Assembly: GCF_051201625.1 (NCBI RefSeq)
Contig: NZ_CP179203.1
Location: 2,790,001-2,854,000 of the forward strand
Source of the DNA: Shimia sp051201625
Lineage (GTDB): Bacteria > Pseudomonadota > Alphaproteobacteria > Rhodobacterales > Rhodobacteraceae
Direction of reading: 5' to 3'
Length of the DNA: 64,000 bases
In this document: positions 8,628 through 17,551 of the stretch, piece by piece
Layout of the letters: the number at the start of each line of letters is the position of its first letter
Position numbering within the stretch: the first letter of the stretch is position 1
Translations under genes and position numbers: made by a program
Notes under the pieces: generated by a model
Databases searched by the model: none
What the model saw: only the letters and a program-made list of their open reading frames with translations
What the model was told of the DNA's origin: nothing

Positions 8628-9851
8628 TCAGCACGCCAAGTCGGCACGATTCAGCGCACAGTGGCTCCAAAGCTCATCCATGGCGCGAACCAGCTTATCC
8701 ATTTCTGCCGGACCATGCACCGGCGATGGTGTAAATCGCAAGCGTTCCGTTCCACGCGGAACAGTTGGAAAATTGATCGGCTGTACGTAAATCCCAAAGT
8801 TCTCCAAGAGCATGTCGCTCAATATTTTTGTATGAACTGGGTCTCCCACTATCACTGGAACAATATGGGTGCCATGATCAATAATCGGCAAGCCCATACC
8901 TTTTAAGCGTAGTTTTAAAACAGCCGCTTGCTCTTGTTGACTGTCGCGAAGAGTCTGATCGTTTTTCAAATACCGAACTGACGCAGCCGCCCCAGCAGCA
9001 ACCGCCGGAGGCAAAGATGTTGTAAAGATAAAGCCGGGAGCATAGGACCGGATCGCATCACACATTTTTTCAGATGCAGTGATATATCCCCCCATGACGC
9101 CAAACGCTTTAGCAAGCGTTCCGTTAATAATGTCTACCCGATGTGCAAGGTTGTCACGCTCGGTGACACCTCCGCCACGAGGGCCGTACATTCCAACGGC
9201 GTGAACCTCGTCCAAATAAGTCAGCGCACCAAACTCATCTGCCAGATCACAAATCTCATCGAGGGGTCCAATATCACCGTCCATCGAGTAAACAGACTCA
9301 AAAGCGATGAGTTTAGGCAAGGTGGGATCGTCAGCTTGGATTAAATCTCGTAAATGATCGACGTCATTGTGCCGAAATATTCTCTTGGCACCACCATTGC
9401 GTCGCACACCTTCGATCATGGACGCATGGTTCAATTCATCCGAATAGATGATCAGCCCGGGAAACAACTTAGGCAAAGTAGATAGGGTTGCATCGTTTGC
9501 GATGTACGCGCTGGTAAAGAGTAAGGCGGCTTCCTTGTTGTGCAAATCAGCCAGTTCAGCTTCTAGGCGTTTGTGGTAAGCTGTAGTGCCCGAAATATTC
9601 CGCGTACCGCCGGAACCGGCGCCCGTTGCGTTAAGTGCGTCGTGCATTGCGTCTAGGACGACTGGATGCTGGCCCATACCAAGATAATCATTACCACACC
9701 ACACCGTGACCGGCTGTTTCGTCCCGTCCGGCTTGTTCCAAACTGCATGGGGAAAGTTGCCTTTTTCACGCTCAATGTCGATAAAGGTCCGATAACGCCC
9801 CTCATCATGCAATCGCTGGATGGCATCATCTAGCTTAGCAATGTAGTCCAC
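8628..9851 (-). CDS. hemA: 5-aminolevulinate synthase (GTG start)
   Basis: PLP enzyme that condenses glycine and succinyl-CoA to 5-aminolevulinate, first step of haem and bacteriochlorophyll synthesis in alphaproteobacteria. The start is set at GTG 9851, giving MDYIAKLDDAIQRLHDEGRY, 407 residues, the length and N terminus known for Rhodobacter HemA. A strong ribosome site GGAGGGG lies 6 bases upstream. A longer frame to 9899 would add 16 residues with no homology. With this start the PLP lysine in TLAKAFG is Lys248, matching the R. capsulatus enzyme. A possible FNR-type operator is 133 bp upstream. Confidence 0.96.
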   Translation of the reverse strand: MDYIAKLDDAIQRLHDEGRYRTFIDIEREKGNFPHAVWNKPDGTKQPVTVWCGNDYLGMGQHPVVLDAMHDALNATGAGSGGTRNISGTTAYHKRLEAELADLHNKEAALLFTSAYIANDATLSTLPKLFPGLIIYSDELNHASMIEGVRRNGGAKRIFRHNDVDHLRDLIQADDPTLPKLIAFESVYSMDGDIGPLDEICDLADEFGALTYLDEVHAVGMYGPRGGGVTERDNLAHRVDIINGTLAKAFGVMGGYITASEKMCDAIRSYAPGFIFTTSLPPAVAAGAAASVRYLKNDQTLRDSQQEQAAVLKLRLKGMGLPIIDHGTHIVPVIVGDPVHTKILSDMLLENFGIYVQPINFPTVPRGTERLRFTPSPVHGPAEMDKLVRAMDELWSHCALNRADLAC

Positions 9852-9983
9852 GGGATTCCCCTCCAAATTCAGTCGCAAGCACGTCGCACACGGCCCCACG
9901 ACAACATCAGATTGTTAGTACAATCAGGATATAGATCTCGTATCCTTCGTACAACACGTAACAAATTGTCTCGGTCCCTAACA

Positions 9984-9997
9984 TTGACACAAATCAA
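9984..9997. promoter_or_regulatory. FNR/FnrL-type box upstream of hemA
   Basis: TTGACACAAATCAA matches the FNR consensus TTGAT-N4-ATCAA at nine of ten defined positions. It lies between divergent hemA (start 9851, minus) and the M20 peptidase (start 10081, plus). FnrL control of hemA is established in Rhodobacter sphaeroides, which supports oxygen control of hemA here. It could also serve the peptidase gene. Confidence 0.6.
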
Positions 9998-10080
9998 AAA
10001 CATGTTCCCGCGGCACACCACGCACTGGACACTAGATGGGTCGGTGATAGTTTCTTCGAAAGCAAGTATAAGGAAGCAAA

Positions 10081-11457
10081 ATGCCACTTGAGTCGGTTCT
10101 CACCCGAATTGATAATGAGATGCCCAAGGCAATAGAGCGCCTCATGGAATTGTTGCGCATCCCCTCGATATCCACCGATCCTGCTTTCAAGGATGACTGT
10201 CAGGCTGCAGCCGACTGGCTTGTGGAAGATTTGAAAAGCATCGGCGTTGCTGCAGAGAAACGTCAGACGCCTGGGCACCCAATGGTTGTGGGTCATGTCA
10301 AAGGCCCCGGTCCTCACCTGCTATTTTACGGTCATTATGATGTTCAGCCAGTCGATCCGCTTGAGCTTTGGGATGCGCCTCCTTTCGAACCAGCATTGGA
10401 AAGCACACCAACTGGTCAGGTAATTCGCGGTCGGGGTTCTGCAGACGATAAGGGGCAATTGATGACCTTCGTCGAAGCCTGCCGAGCGTGGAAAGCGGAA
10501 CACGGTGAACTACCGTGTGAAATCACATTCTTTTTTGAAGGTGAGGAGGAGTCCGGATCACCGTCACTGGTTCCTTTCATGAAGCAGTACGCCAGCGAAT
10601 TGACCTCAGACATTGCGTTGATCTGCGACACCGGGCTTTTTGAAAGCACCGTACCTGCAATCACAACACAATTACGCGGTTTGCTAGGGGAGGACTTTAC
10701 GGTTACCGGGCCCAACCGGGATCTGCATTCGGGAATGTACGGCGGAATCGCTATGAACCCAATTCGCGTCCTAACAAAAATCCTTGCAGGGCTGCACGAC
10801 GACACCGGCGCAGTGACATTGCCCGGGTTTTACGACGCAGTCCCAGAAGTCGCAGACGAAATACGGGCGCAATGGCAGGGCCTCAACTTTGATCACAAAT
10901 CCTTTCTTGGCAACGTTGGGCTACATGATCCCGCAGGTGAGCACGATCGCACCCCACTGGAGCAAATCTGGTCGCGCCCAACCTGTGACGTAAATGGAAT
11001 ATGGGGTGGATATACCGGCGATGGCTTTAAAACCGTTCTGCCCAGCCAAGCTTCTGCCAAACTCTCGTTTCGCCTTGTCGGCCAGCAAGACCCAGACTTA
11101 ATACGCGAAAGTTTCCGATCTTATGTGGAAAGCAATCTGCCCGCGGGCTTTTCCATCGAGTATCGTACTGAAAAGGGAGCACCAGCGTCTCAAATGTCCA
11201 TAGAGGACCCTGCCTTCGAAAAAGCGCGCAAAGCGTTGTCCGACGAATGGCCGAGACCGGCAGCTTACACCGGCTGTGGCGGCTCCATACCAATAGCCGG
11301 ATACTTTAGGGATTTGTTGGGTGTGAATGCGATGCTGATCGGATTTGGTAAAGATGACGATCAAATTCATTCGCCGAACGAAAAATATGATCTTATAAGC
11401 TTCCAGAAAGGCACACGATCTTGGGCACGGATCCTTGACGCACTCTCCAGAACCTAA
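10081..11457 (+). CDS. M20-family metallopeptidase (CNDP/carnosinase-like dipeptidase)
   Basis: 458 residues, a typical M20 dipeptidase length. Zinc-site motifs are clear: YGHYDVQPVDPLELWDAPPF, GRGSADDKGQ and FFFEGEEESGS, with a C-terminal zinc ligand region around DDDQIHSPNEKY. The lid/dimerisation domain includes NRDLHSGMYGG. Such enzymes cleave dipeptides or related amides in the cytoplasm; no signal peptide is seen. A ribosome site (AGGA) precedes ATG 10081. Divergent from hemA, otherwise alone. The exact substrate cannot be told from the sequence. Confidence 0.92.
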   Translation: MPLESVLTRIDNEMPKAIERLMELLRIPSISTDPAFKDDCQAAADWLVEDLKSIGVAAEKRQTPGHPMVVGHVKGPGPHLLFYGHYDVQPVDPLELWDAPPFEPALESTPTGQVIRGRGSADDKGQLMTFVEACRAWKAEHGELPCEITFFFEGEEESGSPSLVPFMKQYASELTSDIALICDTGLFESTVPAITTQLRGLLGEDFTVTGPNRDLHSGMYGGIAMNPIRVLTKILAGLHDDTGAVTLPGFYDAVPEVADEIRAQWQGLNFDHKSFLGNVGLHDPAGEHDRTPLEQIWSRPTCDVNGIWGGYTGDGFKTVLPSQASAKLSFRLVGQQDPDLIRESFRSYVESNLPAGFSIEYRTEKGAPASQMSIEDPAFEKARKALSDEWPRPAAYTGCGGSIPIAGYFRDLLGVNAMLIGFGKDDDQIHSPNEKYDLISFQKGTRSWARILDALSRT

Positions 11458-11901
11458 ACAAACGCTGCTGATGCGTAATTGCAGAGTGCCGACACCATTC
11501 ACGCACCCAGCGTCCTCTAAAATTTGCCGATAGACACGCCAACTGGTTCGATCAATTTAAGGGGTGGCATTTTACAGATAACACTGGAAACCGTCGTTTA
11601 CACAGCCGGTTCCAGTATGAGTTCGCGCTTGGTGCCCAAGACTTATGCGTTCTAGTTCCTAGGTGTGCATCAATACCAGCGGAACCAATTTAATACGACA
11701 GTAATCCGCTTGAAGCGCTCTGCCCCGTAGTCTTGGGGGGACTGCTGTGTTGAGGGAACAAGCCAAGGAAGAGCCTTTCTTGCAGCGAGAGCTATGCGAC
11801 ATGCCTTGCTAGCCCGTTAAACGAAGCAATTTCCTACCAAGCCAAATTTCAGACATCAAATTTTTTTCCGCTGATGCATTCAGATAGAAAATTAGAAAGA
11901 T
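11458..11901. other. Non-coding gap of 444 bp
   Basis: No frame here shows a family I recognise, and no clear terminator follows the peptidase gene. The sequence lies downstream of the tRNA-Asp pair (which reads on the minus strand) and may hold their 3' trailer. No integrase or insertion-sequence fragment was identified by reading. Confidence 0.4.
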
Positions 11902-11978
11902 TGGCGCGGTTGACGGGGCTCGAACCCGCGACCCCCGGCGTGACAGGCCGGTACTCTAACCAGCTGAGCTACAACCGC
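11902..11978 (-). tRNA. tRNA-Asp (GTC), copy 1
   Basis: Minus strand folds as a full cloverleaf: acceptor GCGGTTG with CAACCGC, D arm GCTCAGCTGGTTAGAG, anticodon loop CCTGTCACG with GTC, T arm GTTCGAGCC, discriminator G and encoded CCA (77 nt). It differs from the second copy only in the D arm (position 11963). Confidence 0.97.
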
Positions 11979-12031
11979 GCATTTTGTCTTTCTCCGCGCT
12001 CCGTTTTACCTGGAACAACGGCTGGCAGTAG

Positions 12032-12108
12032 TGGCGCGGTTGACGGGGCTCGAACCCGCGACCCCCGGCGTGACAGGCCGGTACTCTAACCAACTGAGCT
12101 ACAACCGC
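12032..12108 (-). tRNA. tRNA-Asp (GTC), copy 2
   Basis: Same cloverleaf as the first copy, 53 bp upstream of it in the transcript, with encoded CCA and anticodon GTC. One base differs in the D arm (GCTCAGTTGG instead of GCTCAGCTGG). The pair is a tandem duplication, probably co-transcribed on the minus strand. Confidence 0.97.
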
Positions 12109-12319
12109 CCACTGCCCACTGCGAGCCTACACCCGTCAGCGTGAGCGATGGTCTATGCAACCCTCCTCCGTACGTCAAGCGGATATAAGTATCGTCGGCA
12201 AAGTATTTACAGGGAAAAGATATTAAATCGGCTGTCTCAAAATAGTGACCTTTGCATCAGCAAAGATCTGTGTTCAAATATACATCTATTATAAATCAAA
12301 TATAGAGGATTTTGCTGCT

Positions 12320-12505
12320 ATGAAACCTATATACGCCACACTTTTTGTCGCTGGTCTAGTTCTTGGCGCTTGCGCGCAGCAGGAGGAGCCAACTCCGGTT
12401 TACATGCAACCCAACTTTGACAAAGCCGGAAACGCGAGTTGTGACGCAGGGTACGCCTTACTTACAACTGACTCTGGTTCTTTGGCGTGTGCGCCCGCAA
12501 CCTAA
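12320..12505 (+). CDS. Small predicted lipoprotein, 61 residues
   Basis: ATG 12320 follows an AGAGGA ribosome site by 9 bases and starts MKPIYATLFVAGLVLGACAQ. This is a type II signal peptide with lipobox LGAC, so the mature protein is about 45 residues with an N-terminal lipidated Cys. The mature part has two further Cys (ASCDAGY and LACAPAT) that could form a disulfide. No family recognised. It sits alone between tRNA-Asp and tRNA-Val genes, on the opposite strand. An upstream in-frame ATG (12245) would destroy the signal and is rejected. Confidence 0.72.
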   Translation: MKPIYATLFVAGLVLGACAQQEEPTPVYMQPNFDKAGNASCDAGYALLTTDSGSLACAPAT

Positions 12506-12563
12506 GCCATAATCTTGATGGGGCGGCGATATACGCCGTTCCATTAAATTTCGCTGGAGAATT

Positions 12564-12639
<76 letters not shown>

Positions 12640-12769
12640 CTTGAACGGGGAGATAGCGTCTGTTGCGGATGCTTGCAACAGATTTTTTTTACTTATCGCA
12701 TAGGTTTTTTCAAAGGACGCTCTCAGGGTAAGACAAGACCCAGACCAACAAGGAAAGTTCACGAACAAA

Positions 12770-13771
12770 ATGCCCACGCCCATCGTTCCAAAAGGCGTAG
12801 CCTATGTTCCTTTGGCCACTGTAGTTTCGCCAGAACCGATCGTCTTTGTGCTTCAACCTCATCTTTCGATGCTAGCCTTTACTTCGGCAATAGAACCGTT
12901 GCGAATTGCCAATCAATTGACTGGCCAGATCCTGTACTCTTGGACAACAGTCTCGGAAACTGGTGAGAATGTGCGTTGCTCGAATGGAATTGAAATCGGT
13001 GTGGATGAGCCAATTGGCAAAACGCCCGCGGGCGCTCGTATCTTTGTCTGTTCAGGCGTCGAACCAGAATTAAACACCTCGCAAAAAGTTGCCGATTGGA
13101 TTCGGCAACAGTGGCGCGTCGGTAGAACAGTTGGTGGATTGTGTACTGGCACCTACACTTTGGCACGCGCAGGAATACTATCTGGCCGCACGTTTACCCT
13201 ACACTGGGAAAACATACACCCGTTTCGCCAGCATTTCCCCGACCTCGTTCCTGTTGAACAGTTGTATGCCATAGATGACCGAATCATGACTTGTGGCGGC
13301 GGCGCGGCCGCGACAGATTTATTCATGAAGCTAATTTACCAGCGCCACGGCCCTCAATTAGCTCAAGCAGTTCTTAATATGTGTTTGCACTCAGTTCAGC
13401 GATCTGAGACTGAACGGCAGCAGAGCTCTACGTCGGCAAGTATCGGCACCCGAAATGAGAAACTAATTAAAATTATATCTTATTTTGAAGCCCACCTCGA
13501 AGAAGACGTTGATCTAGACTCACTTACCTCCAACCTTAGCATATCCCGCCGCCAAATCGAACGGCTGTTCCGCACACACCTGAGCACTACACCACGTCGT
13601 TACCTGCAAGAGCTGCGTTTACACAGGGCACGCATTTTTTTGGCTGAAACTGATATGTCAGTGGTAGAGGTAGCCATCGCCTGTGGCTATGAGAGCGCTG
13701 GAAATTTCTCGAAACGATTTCGCGAAACCTTTGGCATATCACCCCACAAGTTTTCGGCTGGTCAGGGATAA
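12770..13771 (+). CDS. GlxA-family transcriptional regulator (DJ-1/PfpI domain plus AraC HTH)
   Basis: 333 residues. The N-terminal half (about 20-190) is a DJ-1/PfpI-type domain, with the elbow segment GGLCTGTYTLARAG holding the conserved Cys. The C-terminal AraC domain (about 235-330) has two HTH units, ending in VAIACGYESAGNFSKRFRETFG. Members of this family often control use of quaternary amines or amino acids (GbdR, ArgR and others), but the target is not evident since no catabolic genes are adjacent. The AAGGAAAG ribosome site is somewhat distant from ATG 12770. Confidence 0.92.
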   Translation: MPTPIVPKGVAYVPLATVVSPEPIVFVLQPHLSMLAFTSAIEPLRIANQLTGQILYSWTTVSETGENVRCSNGIEIGVDEPIGKTPAGARIFVCSGVEPELNTSQKVADWIRQQWRVGRTVGGLCTGTYTLARAGILSGRTFTLHWENIHPFRQHFPDLVPVEQLYAIDDRIMTCGGGAAATDLFMKLIYQRHGPQLAQAVLNMCLHSVQRSETERQQSSTSASIGTRNEKLIKIISYFEAHLEEDVDLDSLTSNLSISRRQIERLFRTHLSTTPRRYLQELRLHRARIFLAETDMSVVEVAIACGYESAGNFSKRFRETFGISPHKFSAGQG

Positions 13772-14199
13772 GCCAACAGCCTCAGTTGAAACCTATCTGC
13801 GTCACTTCGTTTACTTATAACACTCTCATTACTTTGCTGACTTTTAAATGGAGCTGCGTTGGGCAGTTTTTCTTGAAAAAAGAGGCAGCTGCTTCTCTTG
13901 ATTTTCAACAAAAACTAGGGACCTTCCGATCCTCTAAACCGCACCCCTTAACAGAGTAAAACCGTTTTTGTTTGGACCACACATGTTAGTCTTGATGCAC
14001 AGACACCTAGAGAGACCGCCGCGATGTGAGCTCTAGCATTAGAACTGCATATCGCAAATAAAAGAAGATTCACTCGCTAATTCAGGAGTTTCCAACAGAT
14101 AATGCTTGCTTGTAAATAATTAAAAACGAACGCGCCTAGTGCAAATGAAGCGCTATGGGATTGTTCTTTGCACCCGGCCCATAACAAAGCTTTTTCGTT
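13772..14199. other. Intergenic gap of 428 bp holding a long palindrome
   Basis: No coding frame is supported between the GlxA-type regulator and the convergent HU-like gene. The only structure I see is the interrupted 36-nt palindrome at 13873-13908, listed separately. The rest is AT-rich and unremarkable. Confidence 0.45.
13873..13908. repeat. Interrupted 36-nt palindrome (strong stem-loop)
   Basis: Arms in order are TTGAAAA, AAGAG, a self-complementary GCAGCTGC centre, then TT, CTCTT, GA and TTTTCAA. It would fold as one long hairpin with two small bulges. It lies 100 bp after the GlxA-type gene stop, and AAAAA follows on the plus strand. It could be a terminator read on the minus strand, a small RNA, or a protein site. 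Confidence 0.45.
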
Positions 14200-14646
14200 T
14201 TATTCAGCGGGCTCATCTATAGACGCTTGCGCACTTTCCACTTTTACCTCGTCAGCGTTGGAAGCACGTTGTCTTATGCGTGCAGACAGCACTTGCCCAC
14301 CAGGGATCTCTTTACTTTTTTGCACCTTGAGTTTGCCCATTGGCATCAGATTTAGGGGCCGCCCTTGACTTAAAGCTTCGCCCAACACTGCCAAAGCAGC
14401 CTCAATTGCAGGTTTAGCATACCGCTTCTTGATGCCAGACCGATCAACGACAGCTTCAACCAACTCAATTTTTTTCAACTCTGGGCCAGAAACTACTGCG
14501 ATAGCCTCTGCCACAACAATCGGCTCCTTTTTGGGAATTATAGTAGCGCGTTTCTTAGAAACATTTTTACGCGCCTGCGCTGCTGGTGTTGATTTACCCG
14601 CTATGGTTAGCTTTCTGGTCTTGGTCGATTTTCTGGACGTTACCAT
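14200..14646 (-). CDS. HU/IHF-family DNA-binding protein with basic N-terminal extension
   Basis: 148 residues, against about 90-95 for ordinary HU. Residues from about 58 to 130 match the HU fold (KKIELVEAVVDRSGIKKRYA, then LNLMPMGKLKVQKSKEIPGG, where HU usually has a GFG turn). Residues 1-48 are rich in Lys, Arg, Ala and Thr (TSRKSTKTRKLTIAGK, KNVSKKRATIIPKKEP), like a histone H1-type tail. The C terminus is acidic. It probably bends or compacts DNA; the tail may add non-specific binding. Single gene, preceded by a weak AGGAGA-type site. Confidence 0.75.
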   Translation of the reverse strand: MVTSRKSTKTRKLTIAGKSTPAAQARKNVSKKRATIIPKKEPIVVAEAIAVVSGPELKKIELVEAVVDRSGIKKRYAKPAIEAALAVLGEALSQGRPLNLMPMGKLKVQKSKEIPGGQVLSARIRQRASNADEVKVESAQASIDEPAE

Positions 14647-14755
14647 GCTCTGCTCATTTCATTGTCTCCTAGTTTACAGGATAACGGCTCAAGTATTTTA
14701 ATCCAGCCCTAGGAACAAAATATGGCGATGATTTTGAATGAAAGCACAAGATAGA

Positions 14756-14791
14756 GCAAAAAAAACACGCTCTGATTATTCAGAGCGTGTT
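14756..14791 (-). terminator. Rho-independent terminator of lon
   Basis: On the minus strand AACACGCTCTG and CAGAGCGTGTT form a perfect 11-bp stem around a six-base loop, followed by a run of T. It lies 26 bp after the lon stop codon. Convincing by structure and place. Confidence 0.92.
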
Positions 14792-14816
14792 ATAAAAATT
14801 AAGCGACTGTAACCCG

Positions 14817-17222
14817 TTAGTGAGCCGTTGCTACAGATCCTTTTTCCGCCGCCATGGCCGCCGCAGCCGCCGCCTCCTCGGCGTCCTCATCCCAAGCGAT
14901 GGCTTCCGGCGTACCGACAAGCGCCAACTTCAGCACCTCAGACACGTGACTTACTGGAATTATTTTTAATCCCTCCTTAACGTTATCTGGAATATCCGCG
15001 AGGTCTTTCTCGTTTTCCTCTGGAATCAGCACAGTTTTGATACCGCCCCGAAGCGCCGCCAAAAGTTTCTCTTTCAATCCACCAATGGGCATAGCATTGC
15101 CACGCAGAGAAACCTCACCAGTCATAGCAATGTCTCTGTGTACCGGGATACCTGTTAGAACTGACACGATTGATGTGACCATTGCCAACCCTGCTGATGG
15201 CCCATCTTTTGGTGTTGCACCATCAGGAACGTGAACGTGAATATCAATTTTGTCGAATTTGGTCGGCTTAACACCAATCTGTGGTGAAATTGACCGCACA
15301 TATGAAGAGGCTGCGTCGATCGATTCCTTCATCACGTCCCCAAGCGTACCAGTTGTCTTCATGCGTCCCTTGCCGGGGAGTTTCAGCGCCTCAATATGTA
15401 GCAGGTCGCCACCGACGCTGGTCCACGCTAACCCAGTTACAACGCCCACCTGATCCGCTTGCTCAGCAAGTCCATACCGGAACTTTTTCACGCCCAAAAA
15501 GTCGTCAAGGTTTTCCCTTGTAACTTCGACGGTTTTCGTAGCACCTCGCACAATCTGCGTCACGGCTTTACGGGCCAATTTCGCAATTTCTCGTTCTAGG
15601 TTTCGTACTCCAGCCTCTCGCGTGTAGGTGCGGATCATCTCCTGAAGTGCTTCATCAGCCAAAGCAAACTCATTCTTTTTGAGGCCGTGATTCTTGACCT
15701 GTTTGTCAATTAAGTGCTGACGTGCAATCTCTTGCTTTTCATCCTCAGTATAGCCGGCAAGCGAGATAATTTCCATTCTGTCAAGCAGTGGACCAGGCAT
15801 GTTATAGCTATTTGCCGTTGTTAGAAACATCACGTTCGACAAATCGTATTCCACTTCGAGATAGTGGTCTACGAATGTGCTATTTTGCTCCGGATCCAAG
15901 ACTTCAAGCATGGCCGAAGCTGGGTCACCGCGGAAATCTTGACCCATTTTGTCAATTTCGTCCAATAGTATTAACGGGTTAGTTGTTTTCGCTTTTTTCA
16001 ATGCTTGAATTATCTTACCCGGCATCGAACCAATGTAAGTCCGGCGGTGACCGCGAATTTCGCTCTCATCGCGCACACCACCAAGCGAAATACGAATGAA
16101 TTCACGTCCTGTGGCACGCGCTACGGATTTTCCAAGTGAAGTTTTTCCAACACCCGGCGGTCCTACCAGGCAAAGGATTGGGCCTTTCAACTTCGAGGAA
16201 CGTTGTTGAACCGCGAGGTATTCCACAATACGTTCCTTAACTTTTTCCAGCCCGTAATGGTCATCGTCTAGTATCGTCTCGGCTTTACTTAGGTCTTTCT
16301 TTACTCGGCCTTTTTTACCCCATGGAATCGACAACATCCAATCCAGGTAATTGCGCACAACTGTTGCCTCAGCACTCATCGGGCTCATATTTTTAAGCTT
16401 TTTCAATTCGGCGTCAGCTTTTTCTTTTGCTTCCTTGGACAGCTTTGTTTTGGCAATCTTATCTTCTAACTCGGCGATTTCGCCTTCGCCCTCTTCACCA
16501 TCACCCAACTCCTTCTGGATGGCCTTCATCTGCTCATTTAAATAGTATTCTCGCTGCGTTTTCTCCATCTGAGTTTTGACGCGGGTTTTGATTTTTTTCT
16601 CCACCTGAAGAACGCTCATTTCGCCTTGCATCAGTCCGTAGACCTTCTCGAGCCGCTCACTAACAGACATCGTTTCCAGAAGTTCCTGCTTTTGCGCCAC
16701 CTCAATGCCTAAATGCCCGGCAACTAAATCCGCTAGTTTTGACGGCTCTTCGCTCTCTGAGACCGCCGACATCGCCTCATCAGGAACGTTTTTCTTCACC
16801 TTCGCATAGCGTTCGAACTCATCCGAAACCGCGCGCAAAAGAGCCTCGATTGTCGCGGCATCACCAGGTACTTCCGACAAATATTCCGCGCTTGCCTCAA
16901 AATAATTTTCATTCTCGATGAAATCAGTGATCTGAACTCGGCGCTGGCCTTCTACTAAAACCTTGACCGTACCGTCTGGCAGTTTCAAAAGCTGCAGAAC
17001 GTTTGCGAGCACTCCTGAACGGTAGATGCCCTCGGCCAATGGATCATCCTCTGAGGGATCAATTTGGCTGGACAGCAAAATCTGCTTGTTGTCTGCCATT
17101 ACCTCTTCCAGCGCTCGAACAGATTTTTCGCGCCCGACGAAAAGAGGCACGATCATGTGTGGAAACACCACGATATCGCGCAGCGGCAAAACCGGATAAG
17201 ACGTGTTCAGGGGTTCTTGCAT
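14817..17222 (-). CDS. lon: ATP-dependent Lon protease
   Basis: 801 residues, standard for bacterial LonA. Order: N-terminal substrate domain (YPVLPLRDIVVFPHMIVPLF), coiled coil (EKTQREYYLNEQMKAIQKEL), AAA+ module with Walker A GPPGVGKTS and Walker B ILLDEIDKM, then the protease domain with catalytic Ser in KDGPSAGLAM and Lys in GGLKEKLLAALRGG. It degrades misfolded and regulatory proteins in the cytoplasm. The C terminus is Ala/Glu-rich. Single gene with its own terminator. Confidence 0.98.
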   Translation of the reverse strand: MQEPLNTSYPVLPLRDIVVFPHMIVPLFVGREKSVRALEEVMADNKQILLSSQIDPSEDDPLAEGIYRSGVLANVLQLLKLPDGTVKVLVEGQRRVQITDFIENENYFEASAEYLSEVPGDAATIEALLRAVSDEFERYAKVKKNVPDEAMSAVSESEEPSKLADLVAGHLGIEVAQKQELLETMSVSERLEKVYGLMQGEMSVLQVEKKIKTRVKTQMEKTQREYYLNEQMKAIQKELGDGEEGEGEIAELEDKIAKTKLSKEAKEKADAELKKLKNMSPMSAEATVVRNYLDWMLSIPWGKKGRVKKDLSKAETILDDDHYGLEKVKERIVEYLAVQQRSSKLKGPILCLVGPPGVGKTSLGKSVARATGREFIRISLGGVRDESEIRGHRRTYIGSMPGKIIQALKKAKTTNPLILLDEIDKMGQDFRGDPASAMLEVLDPEQNSTFVDHYLEVEYDLSNVMFLTTANSYNMPGPLLDRMEIISLAGYTEDEKQEIARQHLIDKQVKNHGLKKNEFALADEALQEMIRTYTREAGVRNLEREIAKLARKAVTQIVRGATKTVEVTRENLDDFLGVKKFRYGLAEQADQVGVVTGLAWTSVGGDLLHIEALKLPGKGRMKTTGTLGDVMKESIDAASSYVRSISPQIGVKPTKFDKIDIHVHVPDGATPKDGPSAGLAMVTSIVSVLTGIPVHRDIAMTGEVSLRGNAMPIGGLKEKLLAALRGGIKTVLIPEENEKDLADIPDNVKEGLKIIPVSHVSEVLKLALVGTPEAIAWDEDAEEAAAAAAMAAEKGSVATAH

Positions 17223-17551
17223 ACTTTTTCCTTGTTCTTAGCAAAACGACGCCGGTCCCGTCTCACAGCAACCATTTGATCGTTTCCGTTTCCTGATTTG
17301 TTAAATTGGGGATAGCGCGCACCGTTTTCAACCTGCACCCCGGTGGAAAGCACAATGCCTGCGCCCAAAGCTAGGCGCAAGAAGGCAATGGTCTATTTAC
17401 GCGCTAAAATTCGCCACTTTGGGTCGGCACGATCGAGAAACTCACTCCACTTTTTCACTCAGGTTATTATTTTGGGATGCCATCTTTGCCCAAAGGTGCG
17501 CGTTGTGAGACGCAACACGCTTAGGGGCAACGTTCTGTCGGAATTCACAAT
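17223..17551. other. Intergenic gap of 329 bp between tgt and lon
   Basis: Both neighbours are on the minus strand, so this holds the 3' end of the tgt transcript and the lon promoter. I see no convincing heat-shock (sigma-32) promoter or CIRCE-type repeat by eye. No supported coding frame. Confidence 0.4.

Noticed and set aside
9852..9899. Longer hemA with a start at 9899
   Set aside because: The extra 16 residues show no similarity to HemA, while GTG 9851 has a strong ribosome site and yields the standard 407 residues.
11458..11901. Integration site or island next to the tRNA-Asp pair
   Set aside because: No integrase, no partial tRNA repeat beyond the two complete genes and no insertion-sequence ends could be recognised.
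13898..13911. FNR-like sequence TTGATTTTCAACAA
   Set aside because: The second half-site deviates (AACAA) and it overlaps the long palindrome, far from any gene start it could control.
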